A stretch of 64,000 nt of DNA from Entonaema liquescens (Eukaryota > Ascomycota > Sordariomycetes > Xylariales > Xylariaceae): assembly GCA_902805475.1 (NCBI GenBank), contig CADCSX010000001.1:3658001-3722000 (forward strand), in the 5' to 3' direction. This document shows positions 46,363-57,029 of this stretch, piece by piece (position 1 is the stretch's first letter; the number at the start of each line of letters is the position of its first letter). The position numbers and the translations under genes are program-made. A model generated the notes under the pieces. The model saw only the letters and a program-made list of their open reading frames with translations. It searched no databases and was not told where the DNA came from.

Positions 46363-47771
46363 TATTTGGCGGCTTGGTACAAGACAACACTCGACGTCGC
46401 TATCAAAGAAGGGAAGAAAGAAAGACTTGACATTAGAGAAGGAATGTGAGTAGAGAGCGGATGGGATGGGATCATCACTATACTAGCCTCAGGAACGGTC
46501 GACTGGGGATGAAAGCGCCTTGTAGTCTCCATACGAAAAGTACAGTACATGTGTTGCAGCTGGTATACTCCATCGAGTATACCATAATAGGATTCATCAG
46601 GCGCTTATGAAAGCTGCCGCTAAAGCTGTCTAGGCTAAGAAAAGTCCTACCCAGGAATATTCACATTAAGCAGACAGGGAGATGAGGCTGTGGATCGTGA
46701 GACTTGCCAGGGTCGCGTCCCACTAATTTTACCGTTAGGAAAAGCTTCGCAGGATCTGAATGCCAGGGACCTTGAGCCAAATTTGGTTAAGAACTGCATC
46801 AGCTTTCCGCTTGATGGAATCAGCCAGCAGGCTGCGCCCCTTCGTTGCTGTGGACGGGACCGAATTTAAGCATTGCACATGGGGCCGCCCTTAAGTTTTC
46901 TTCATCTGGAGACTCAAGATTTCAAGGCTGAAGTGGGAAAAATAAAGTTAATATCCTGGAGCCACTCTGCAGTCTACACCGTAGCTGAGCTGAGTTGAGT
47001 TGATCGATTCTGCGCGGTTACAACAGCAGTTGACGGTCCACGGCTTAATTCATAGAAGACCAGCTCATTACTATAGCAAGAAAGAACTGGCCCATAGTAC
47101 TATCTTCTTCCATTTCTTCATGAAATAGGTTCAGTTGTAATTGTAAGGGTTGTAAGATGGGCTCTGATCTTTTTGGGGGCCAAGAATGTACCTACATGTA
47201 GGTGCCTGACATCGTACTTAGGCCATCTCCACCATGAATAACGTCCCGTAGAGCTTACTAAGAACGTTATTCATCACGGAGCTCATTCATGTATATGAGG
47301 CTAATGCAAATCGCTCGGGGTCGTCGACTCTTGAAGTTGACATAAAACCAGGCAGAAGTAGCCCGAGGAGCATAGTTTTGTACAACGCTCCCAGGTTTCA
47401 TAATCAGAGTCTCAGCTGCAGGCAATTTCTGCAGAATGCATCTAGTCGTCACATATTCGTTGCTAGGCTGGCTGCCACCCTTACGTATGAGTGAATCCTT
47501 GCAGCGGGCGAGATCGCAGAATATATTTACGGTAATGACTACCATTAAGAACTTGGATCGTGTTAGGTTAATGGTTTCGAGCAGTCATTGAGCCAATTGA
47601 TGACCTTGATAATAGCTCTAATGTATAGACCACGGGAGCGGGTTATAATATTACAATGTGGAAAATAAGATGATTATGATAAAGTGCAGTTCGAAATGAG
47701 CTGCCGTCGCGGAGTTCGCGTTTGTGTTATACCTAGGTACGTACTGTATAAGTAAGCATACAGCATTAGTA
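46363..47771. other. Intergenic, 1.4 kb
   Basis: Promoter side of the A1-like gene and left flank of the transposon. An open frame at 47267-47545 has no motif and is not called. Confidence 0.5.
47764..47771. repeat. Candidate target-site duplication, left copy
   Basis: CATTAGTA here pairs with TATTAATA at 52592-52599. The two differences are C/T and G/A. A plain TA duplication is the alternative reading. Confidence 0.45.
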
Positions 47772-47923
47772 ACGTTAAAAAGCCAAGTAAAATTTAATAA
47801 AAAGCCAACCCATTTATTTTTCCACGTAAAAATAAACTTTAAATAACCACTTATATTAATTTATATAAGTATTTATCCGAATTTTAATATATTATAAAAA
47901 TTAATTCGGTTATATTACCATTT
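47772..47923 (+). repeat. Left terminal inverted repeat
   Basis: Starts ACGTTAAAAAGCCAAG. It keeps G or C at about 21 sites where the right arm has A or T, so this arm is closer to the original sequence. The match continues 7 nt outward through ATTAGTA, which includes the candidate target site. Confidence 0.88.
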
Positions 47924-49592
47924 ATATTAATTATAATTAATTAAATTTATCGAATTTATTAAAAAAAAAATTAATAATTTTTTATATATTATTAATTTTA
48001 TTTTAATTAATTTAATTTTTTTTTAATTAAATTAATTTAATTATAAGTTTTTAAATTAACATTTTTATTTAAATATTTTTATATAATTATTTATAATAAT
48101 TATTTATTTAATTTTTTTTTATATTTAATTATTTTAATAATATAATAATTAAAATTATTAATTCGATTAATTATATTAATTTAATTATTAATTTTTAAAT
48201 TTAATAAATTTTTAAAATAATAAAATAAAAACCCGTTATTATTAAAATATAAATTAATTTATAAATATTAAAAATTATTATTAAAATTTTAATAAAATTT
48301 ATAATTTATAAAAATTAAAAAAATTTATTTTAAATTTTATTAACGTTAACGTTAAAATTAAAAAAATTATATATTATTATTATTATAATTTTAAAATTAT
48401 TATTCGTTAATTTATCGTATTTAATTAATTTTATTATTTTTTAATTAATAAAATTAAATTAATAATAAATAATTTTTATTTCGTAAATTTAATTTTACGA
48501 TTACGTTATTAAATAAATTTAAAATTTAAAATTAACGTTTTATCGTAAAAAAATATACAACGGTTATTATAATCGATTTATTTTAAAAATCAAATATAAA
48601 ATTTTAAATTAATATTAAATTCGAATTTTTCGAAATTTAAAATAATTATTTTATTTAAATTTTATTATAACGTTTTAAATAATAATTTTTTAAAATGTAT
48701 TTTTCGACGTTTATAATTTATAAAAAATTTAAAATTTAATATATTAAAATTAAAAGTTTTTTAATTAATTAAATTTAAAACGCCGTTAATATATAATTAT
48801 TAATATTTTTTAAAATTAATAATTTCGAAAATTTAAATTTTATTTAAATTTAATTTATCGTGGTTAATATAAATTAATTAAAAAAAAACGTATTTATAAA
48901 ATAAATTTTATTATTTTATAAATAAATTTTTATAAATTAATTAAAATAATTTTTATAAATAAATTTATATTATCGTTAAATTTATTTAAATAATTCGAAA
49001 ATTATATAATATAATACGTAACGAAATAAATTTATAATACGGTATTTTAAAAAATTTTAAAATTTAATTTTTTATAAATTTAACTCGTAAATAATTTTAT
49101 AATTAACATATATATTATAAATACATTTATATAATATATTTAAATTATAATAATAATATTAAATATAACGTTTTAAATAACGATATATAATTTTAATTTA
49201 ATTAATAATAATTATTTCGTAATTTCGTATCGTAAATATAATAAATTAATAATATTAAAAACGTTAAAATAAATAATATTAAAATAAATAATTAATAAAA
49301 ATTATAAATAAAATAATTAATAAATAAAAAGTTTTTTAATAATTAATAATTTAATAAAAAAAAAATCATTATATAATAAAAAACATTTTAACTATTTTTT
49401 TAATTAAATAAAAAATAAAACGTTAAAAAATTTATTTTAATTTTCGAACGTTATAATTAATTAAATTCGTTAAAATATATTAAAAATCGTAAATAATTTA
49501 AATTAAAAAATTTTTATATATAAAAATTTAATTTATATAATTTAAAAATCGATATTACGTAATGATTTTATTTAAAATTAATACGTATTTAA

Positions 49593-49991
49593 CACGTGTT
49601 AAATTACGTGAATTATAGTTTTTTTAAAATTACGTAATAATACGTACCGATCACGTGATAGTAAAAATTCACGTGATTATTTATTTACGATTTAAATCGT
49701 AAATTATTATATAAATAAAATTTATTTATTACGTGATTTTAAAAATAAATAATATTAAATAATCGAAAATACGTATTTATCATATAAAATAATCGGTTAT
49801 ACGTGAGATTAATAAATATTTAATAATAAAGTACGTATTTTAACTCGTAATACCACGTGACATTATTTTACAATACGTATTTACCACGTGATACGGTTAA
49901 TTAATTTATTTAATAAAATACGTATTTTATCATATAATAACCACCACGTGATACTATCGCACGATATAAAAAAATACGTATTTATCACGTG
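49593..49991. repeat. Cluster of CACGTG palindromes inside the AT-rich element
   Basis: CACGTG occurs at 49593, 49652, 49670, 49854, 49885, 49945 and 49986, several as ATCACGTGA. Most follow an AATACGTATTT phrase by a few bases, so the unit is loosely repeated. Elsewhere in the element such hexamers are not seen. They may be remnants of internal repeats of the transposon. Confidence 0.7.
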
Positions 49992-50179
49992 ATTTAAAAA
50001 AAAATTTAAATTACGTGATTATATATATATTATTAAAAAAAAAAAAATTAAATAATAAATAAAATAAAAAATATTATATATATAATTAATTAAATTATAT
50101 AAATTAATAATTTTTTAAATAATAAAATTATTTAATTAATTATAATTATTTATTATTAATTTTAAAATTTTATAATATA

Positions 50180-50381
50180 AAATTATAATAAAATACGCGT
50201 TATTTTATTAAATAATTAATTAATTAATAAAATCGTATTATAAATACACGTAATTTTATTAATTAATTAATTAATTTACGAAATTATAATAAAATACGTA
50301 TTATTTTATTAATTAATAAATTATTCGATAAAACCGTGTTATAAATACACGTAATTTTATTAATTAATTAATTAATTTATA
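50180..50381. repeat. Two tandem copies of a 101-bp unit
   Basis: Copies 50180-50280 and 50281-50381 both begin AAATTATAATAAAATACG and share TATAAATACACGTAATTTTA near their ends. Differences lie mainly in the middle. Confidence 0.75.
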
Positions 50382-52439
50382 AAATAACGTTAATTTTAAT
50401 TAATTTAAATTATTTAATTAATTAAACGTTATTTTATTTATATTTAATTTTTTATTTTATTAATTTTATTATATATTAATCCGTGTATTTTAAATTTTTA
50501 AAATTTTATAAATATAATTTTAATAAAAAAAACTTTTTTATATTTTTAACAATTTCGTATAATATAATAAAGTTTTTTTAATTAAATATAATAAAATTTA
50601 TTTAATATTAAAAATAAATAATTAATTAATTTATAAATTTAATATTAAAAACGTTATTTTAATAAAATTTAAATAATTTAAAAAAAAAATTTAATATTAA
50701 TATATATAACGGTTTTTTAAATTTTTATAAAATTATTTTAATTATTAAATTATTTTTAATATTAAAAACTTAACGTTAAAATTTTAAAAATCGATTTTTA
50801 ATTTTAAAATTTAAAATTATTTCGTTGGTTTTTAATATATTATTAATTTTTTCGAAATTTTCATTAATTTTATCGTTAATAAATTTTTTATAAAATAATA
50901 AATTTAATTAACGATATAATTTTTATTAAAAATTATATCGTTAATTAAACGTTTTTTATTAATTTTAAATAATTTATTAATCGTTATAATAATAAAATAT
51001 ATTTATTTTTTATTAATATAATAAATTATATTTTTAATTATATATTATATATATAATTATTACGGCGCCGTAAAAGTTTTATTTATAATTTTTTTAAATA
51101 TTTTTAAAAAATCATTTAATATTATAATAAACATTTATATTTAATAATTTTTTTATAATTTATTAAAATAATTTAATTATTATATAAAATTAATTTTAAA
51201 TTTTTTTAAAATAAAATTAAAAATTATATAAAAATTTATATATAATAATATAATTTTTATTATATTTAATAAAAATATATTAAATTAATTAATTTAATAA
51301 AAAAATTAATATATAATATAATAAATTAAATAAATTTAAAATTATTTATATATTTTATACGTATTATTAAATAATAAAATTTTAAAATTATATAATTATA
51401 TATTTAAACATTATTTAAAAATTTAAAATAAATAAATTACCCGTTTAATTATTAAATTTTCATTAATATAAAATTTAATATTATAAATTTTTTAATAATA
51501 TTTTAATTTTTTAATTAATAATTAAATATTAATAAATTTTTTTTATAATTTATAATATAATTTTTATTTTATATTTAATATATTTTAAATTATAATTATA
51601 ATATTTTATTTATAAATTATTAATTTCGTAAATATTAAAAAAATCGTTAAAATTAATTTTAAAATTAAAAATAATATAAAAATTTAATTATTTAAATTTA
51701 AAATTATTTTTAAATAAATAATTAATAATTTAATAATTAATTAAAAATTTAATTTTTAATAATCGTAATATAATAATTTTAAAATCGTTACTATTTCGTT
51801 ATTTTCGTTAATAATTAACATTAATTTTATTAATTTATAATTTATAATTATAAATAATTTTTTATATTTTAATAATTTATATATTTTATCGTTTTTAATA
51901 TAATATAATAATTTTATATTAATAATTATATTTATATAAAACGCATTATTTATCGTTATAATTTTATTTTATAAATTTATTAACGTAATTATATATAAAT
52001 TAATAATAAATAAATTTATTATTTAAATCGAAATTATTTTTTTATATTTTAACGTATATATTATATTTAATACATATATAAAAATTTTATTAATAAATAA
52101 ATTTAAAATAAATATTATAAATTTTATCGTATAAATTAAAAAATAACCGTAAATCGTATTATAATAAAAAATTTTAATCGTAAAAAACTTTTTTTTTAAT
52201 TAAAAATTTTATAAATAAATTTATACAATTTAAAATTAAAAATATTAAATTAATAAAAAATTATATATATTATAACGATATTTTAATAAATAATATAATT
52301 TTATTAAATTTAAAAAAAATTATTAATTTAAATTATATTAAAAATATATTATTAAATTTATATTAAATCGTATTAAAATAAATAAATATTATTAAATTAA
52401 ATAATAATAATAATTTTAAAATAAAAAAATAATATTTTA

Positions 52440-52591
52440 AAATAATAATATAATTAAATTAATTTTTATAATATATTAAAATTTAAATAAATATTTATAT
52501 AAATTAATATAAATAATTATTTAAAGTTTATTTTTACGTGGAAAAATAAATAAATTAATTTTTTATTAAATTTTACTTAATTTTTTAACGT
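52440..52591 (-). repeat. Right terminal inverted repeat
   Basis: Reverse complement starts ACGTTAAAAAATTAAG and aligns to the left arm with no gap. All differences are transitions to A or T. Confidence 0.88.
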
Positions 52592-52599
52592 TATTAATA
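52592..52599. repeat. Candidate target-site duplication, right copy
   Basis: TATTAATA, six of eight matches to the left copy, with both mismatches being RIP-type transitions. Confidence 0.45.
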
Positions 52600-53284
52600 T
52601 AACATGCGTATATACCACAAAACCTAGTTTCACACAGTAAAATTCAATAAACTCGGAACTGTATAAATGTAACTAAGGTACCTGTTAACCCCAGCACATT
52701 AAAATCAATTGCCTTACCTAAAACTGCTAAAGCTAGGGGCATACATAGATAAACGCCCCCCCGCTGAACAAAGTGCAGCAAGCAGAACAATCTACGTACA
52801 GATTACCTAGTACCTAACGCGGTAAAGTAAGCCACGTGTAGGCGGGTAGTCATGTACTTTTGTAGCGTAACTGCACTATGTAGGTAAGTAGGTAGGTACT
52901 AAGTAATTTTCGTAATCCATTGTGGCGCCTTCAATGCGATCGCCCATCATCGCCCATCATCGCTTCAATAATCCCCAATAATTCTTGATTCAGCCTATCC
53001 GGAATCCTATTCGGAAACACCACCACCAATCTCTCCCCAGTCCATCTACGCCACGGTATACTGTGGGTGGACGATAGAAAGATATGTTTTAATGTCAAAT
53101 TAACAAATGCCTGTTTACTTATTCCCTCTTATTTACTACTTACTAAACACCTTGTTTCCCCGATGAATACCGTTTCATCACTTAGTCGATATTGATTCCT
53201 TCTCGGCGAATCCTTGGTGATTCAACTTCCTCCTTCGTCCGCTGTCGAATTTTCAACCTTCGCCTTTGAGCAATACGTTTCAAT
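52600..53284. other. Intergenic, right flank of the element and GT8 promoter
   Basis: Normal base composition returns within a few tens of bases of the element end. A short ATCGCCC/ATC repeat lies at about 52939-52962. No gene. Confidence 0.55.
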
Positions 53285-54608
53285 ATGGCTCCGCTTTGGG
53301 GTTCCTCATGGTCGTCTACATGGGGCTCTTTGTCTGGATATAGTGCCGTTCAGAATGGCGAGCCAAATACTGCGACAGGATCCGCTACCGACTCCCACCT
53401 CAAACCTAGCATTGGCCAAATCTTGAGTTCGAAGCGAGTGCGCTACGCTGCCTTTTCTCTCGCTGCTGTTGGCATATTCCTACTCGGCTTGCGAAACTAC
53501 GATCGCCTACCATCTATCGAGAGTCTACGAAATGGTAGCGCTGCTGCCATCGCCGGTTCCAACTCAAATTGCCCTCCTGCGGTCGTGCCAGCATTCGAAG
53601 ATGCGCAAGTCAACTGGTCGCGCTTTGCGTACACGCAATACGTCACCAACGCTGCGTATTTATGTAACTCTGTTATGATCTTCGAGACTCTATTCCGCCT
53701 CGGTAGCAAGGCTGATCGTGTTATGATGTACCCCGAGAACATGATGGACGCTGGTGAGACGAACCCAACCTCGGAAGAGGCTAAGTTACTAGTTAAGGCT
53801 CGGGATGAGTATAAGGTTAAGCTTGTACCCGTAGAGATTAAACGCCGGGCTGGAGGTGATGGTAAGCGCACTCGTGTCTATGTCTAATTACGTTTTTTCA
53901 TTTTCTAATTCTACTTCCAGCTACCTGGGCCGAATCTTTCACCAAGCTTCTCGCCTTCAATCAAACTCAATACACTCGTGTCTTAAACGTCGACTCGGAT
54001 TCCACCATTCTCCAGACCATGGACGAATTATTCCTTATGCCGCCATGCCCTGTTGCCATGCCTCGTGCCTACTGGCTATTTCCTGACAACAAGATATTGT
54101 CGTCTCAGTTGATGTTAGTGCAACCCAGCGCGGTTGAGTTTGACAGGATCATACAGAAGATGGAATCCGCCGGACGCGATGATTATGATATGGAAATTGT
54201 GAACCAGCTATACGCAGACACCGCTATGATCCTCCCGCACCGTCCTTATGACTTGTTAACGGGCGAGTTCCGCGGGGACGAGCACGAGAAATATTTGGGC
54301 ACCGACCGGGAAGAATGGGATCCTGTTGCCGTCTATAACGAAGCCAAGTTCCTCCACTTCTCGGACTGGCCCGTACCAAAGCCGTGGATTCCCATGTCTG
54401 ACTCAATGCGCCAAGACAAGCAGCCTAAATGTGTAACAAAGAACGGTCAGGAGGACTGCTCAGCCAGGGAATTATGGAACGGATTTTATAATGATTTCGC
54501 AGATCGGCGAGCAGTAAGTGTTGCCCAGTATTCCCAAACATACAGCCCAAAGGTTACTAACATCTATATTAGAGGGTTTGCAACGCCGGAAGGAAAGCTA
54601 GGCGATGA
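53285..54608 (+). CDS. GT8-family glycosyltransferase, type II membrane protein
   Basis: The family includes glycogenin and fungal N-acetylglucosaminyltransferases of the Gnt1 type that act in the Golgi. Exons are 53285-53861, 53921-54513 and 54573-54608, giving 401 residues. A single hydrophobic helix at about 53-69 (RYAAFSLAAVGIFLLGL) after a 50-residue N-terminus predicts a type II topology. The catalytic domain has YVTNAAYLCNSVMIFETL, the metal-binding DXD in LNVDSDST (Asp217, Asp219), ELFLMPPCPVAMPRAYW, and the late motif AKFLHFSDWPVPKPW. The last intron (54514-54572) has a GTAAGT donor and a TTACTAAC branch point, and it splices to a short end RVCNAGRKARR. Reading through without splicing would add about 50 unrelated residues. 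Donor sugar and acceptor are not determined. Confidence 0.88.
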
Positions 54609-57029
54609 ACCAGCAATATCGACAGTACTACGTTGGGGTCGTAAGGATGTGTTCTACTATTGAATTACTAGGTTAGGGTTGTATTTTACGTGGCATGACA
54701 TGTTATAGATACCAGCATTGAATAACTGAAGCGCTTTCACTACTTTCACAAGGAATTGACGATACGGCAGGTCTGCTTAGATATTGTCTATCTGAATACA
54801 AAAACAATAAGAAAACAGGTACCTAATATCTGCGGATGTTGCAATTAAATGGTCTTCCAGGACTACCTTGCGAGTGGGTGTTTTTGTGTTATGCCCCCTG
54901 GTATAGTAGTCAAACTTTGCGTGGATGATATAAGTCCCATTAAGCACTCGTCAGCAACCATTCCAAGGACACTAAAGAGCGAAGACAGCAATTCGCCATC
55001 TACAAACCCACGAAGGCACAGCATATGTAGTCCAAGATCGAGAGATAACCTTCAGCCATTCTCGAGAGATCTTCTACATTCTCAACCATGGACAAGGCTG
55101 CGCTTTGTCTAAGAGCCTCGCTAGCCCCTTGGTACTATGAGAGACAATAACTTGCCCCTCCCCCTTCCCCAATAGGTTCTTTTCTTATATCCGCCTTGAT
55201 TACCTAGAAGATATTATCAGGGTCTCAGGTGAGACATGTATGAGCAAAAGACGTTTTCAATATGTATAACTACTGTCTCTTGAAGTTTACCTAGGGTAGG
55301 TTCCCAGTGGAACCACAAGGTTGATTCCCTAACCTTCGGTTCCAACTTGTGCTACATACTGCATTCTTGTCATCAGGCAATAGAGAGTTCCGCTGCCTAT
55401 GAGCTTTGTGTACAAACAAATAATATAAGGGAATAGGGGGGAGGGGGGGAATGCTGCCGCCCGTCCCCCCTTTCCCCATTGCAGGGTTAAAAGGCAACAC
55501 GGAATCATCCCCTGACTATTCGTTTCCCTGGTTGATATGAGTGTGCTAAATTCTTCTATTTCTTATAGCAAAGGTAAATGCTGAGTAAAATGAAGTCTTC
55601 CATTCTCATCTGAGTATTGTCATAGCTTAGCATAACCAACTCAAGTACTATTAGGAGAAAGGAGAAGGAATTACCTAGATAAAAAACATACTGGCACTAA
55701 GTATAAGCTATCTCAATGCTAGTAAGAGATAACTATACCTACTAGTCTCTTAGGAAGATAAACGCTAGAAAAATACGAAGCTTGAATATCTCTGACTGGA
55801 ATAGATAAGGTACGTTTCTTCTCGTCCGGTGCTATTTTGATCTTTAAATTATCCATGTCTCGTATTGGGCATTCTTCGAGTTGTCGTGTAGGTATCTAGT
55901 AGGAATTACCCAGATACCAAACTAGATAATTGCCTTGAACATGGGGTTCAATATTAGAATTGAATTCCGCATCCTTACTTATAACTCTGATCGCTATCGA
56001 TGCCGAGTTATACTAGTTTCTACTAGCTTGTACCAAGAGATTAGGATAAAAGCTTGGGACTCGACTTGGAGAGCTACACATAGCCATTCGTACTCGCACG
56101 TGGCATTGGCGATTATGTAATTCGTACAACCCAAGAAAATTAAAACTTTTTTTTTTTTAAACAATCCGATCTTCTTGATTCTATTTCCTTCACTTTCTAA
56201 CCCAATTCAACTATCAAAACAGTAGCTGAAATACGCTTACCCGTGAGGGATATATGTACTGTAAAATCTCTACAAACTTCCCCTACGCCGGAATGGTTAG
56301 TGGGGTTGATTTGCTATCGAAGTACCTATCAGAAGCACCAAAAAAGGTATCAACGTGCGGAATGTACATAGCCGTCGGCAAATCCGAATTCGCGGTATCG
56401 GTAGATCGGTAGGCTACATGTGGTTATGAGTTGCGCTTAGCTATAACCGTAACGGTAGGTGGATGCGCCATATCGCCATGTTTCTACCAACCAGCAATAT
56501 GGAGACGCCGTGATTCGCCCATGTCTATAATCCGTTACATCGATATCCTAACAGCCGGCCAAGAACTGAGCGAACCAGGATGTCGGATTCAGGGTCCCCC
56601 CTCGTCTAGTTTACAGCAGGCTGAGCAATTGTCTGAATGGCTAGGAAATACTAGGATTGAGCCCCAAATATGAGGGGATGGGGGGGAAAACGATAAATAC
56701 AAGGGTGAAGAAGAGGGAAGGTGAGCACATGAAAGGTGCCGTCATGGCGGAACCGACTTCAATCTAATTAATTCTTCCTTCATTCATTCAACGATATCGC
56801 ATATCGTCATATCGTCATACCGTCATACCTACATACCTATCTCTCATCTATTCTCTTACCTTTTGTGACGATATCCCTGGTTGTAAGACGACCTTTGTTT
56901 GTATATATGCATGTCATCTTACGGTCTAGTCCGATTTCGTCCAGGTCACGCACTTCGATCTTCGGCATTCGTACTGCAGTCACCTAGTCCATGTTTAAAA
57001 GCGTCTAGGTGCGTCTCGACAAGTCGGTG
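54609..57029. other. Gene-poor stretch, 2.4 kb
   Basis: Short frames at 54849-55112, 55935-56120 and 56431-56673 have no motif. CGTCATA-type short repeats lie near 56805-56830. The last few hundred bases are the promoter and leader of the SH3 gene. Confidence 0.5.

Larger units (their letters stand above)
47772..52591. mobile_element. RIP-degraded DNA transposon, 4.8 kb, long terminal inverted repeats
   Basis: The block is almost pure A+T in sharp contrast to both flanks, and no reading frame survives. Its ends are inverted repeats of about 152 bp (47772-47923 and 52440-52591) that align without a gap. About 21 differences are all C/T or G/A transitions, with the right arm always carrying T or A. 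This is the expected mark of RIP acting on a formerly GC-richer sequence. Most remaining cytosines sit in CpG. The flanks show TA/TA directly outside the ends, or alternatively an 8-bp direct repeat with two transitions. No transposase is readable, so the superfamily stays open: long TIRs suggest Mutator-like, TA sites suggest Tc1/mariner, and 8 bp suggests hAT. Confidence 0.85.

Noticed and set aside
47772..52591. AT-rich block as an inserted piece of mitochondrial DNA
   Set aside because: It has terminal inverted repeats, transition-only differences and CpG-biased residual cytosines, and I could recognise no mitochondrial gene in it.
47772..52591. AT-rich block as a centromere
   Set aside because: At 4.8 kb with defined inverted ends it fits a single mobile element; regional centromeres of filamentous fungi are far larger.
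54514..54663. Unspliced extension of the GT8 protein to 54663
   Set aside because: A consensus GTAAGT donor, TTACTAAC branch point and TAG acceptor bound a 59-nt intron, and the spliced end is shorter and more family-like.
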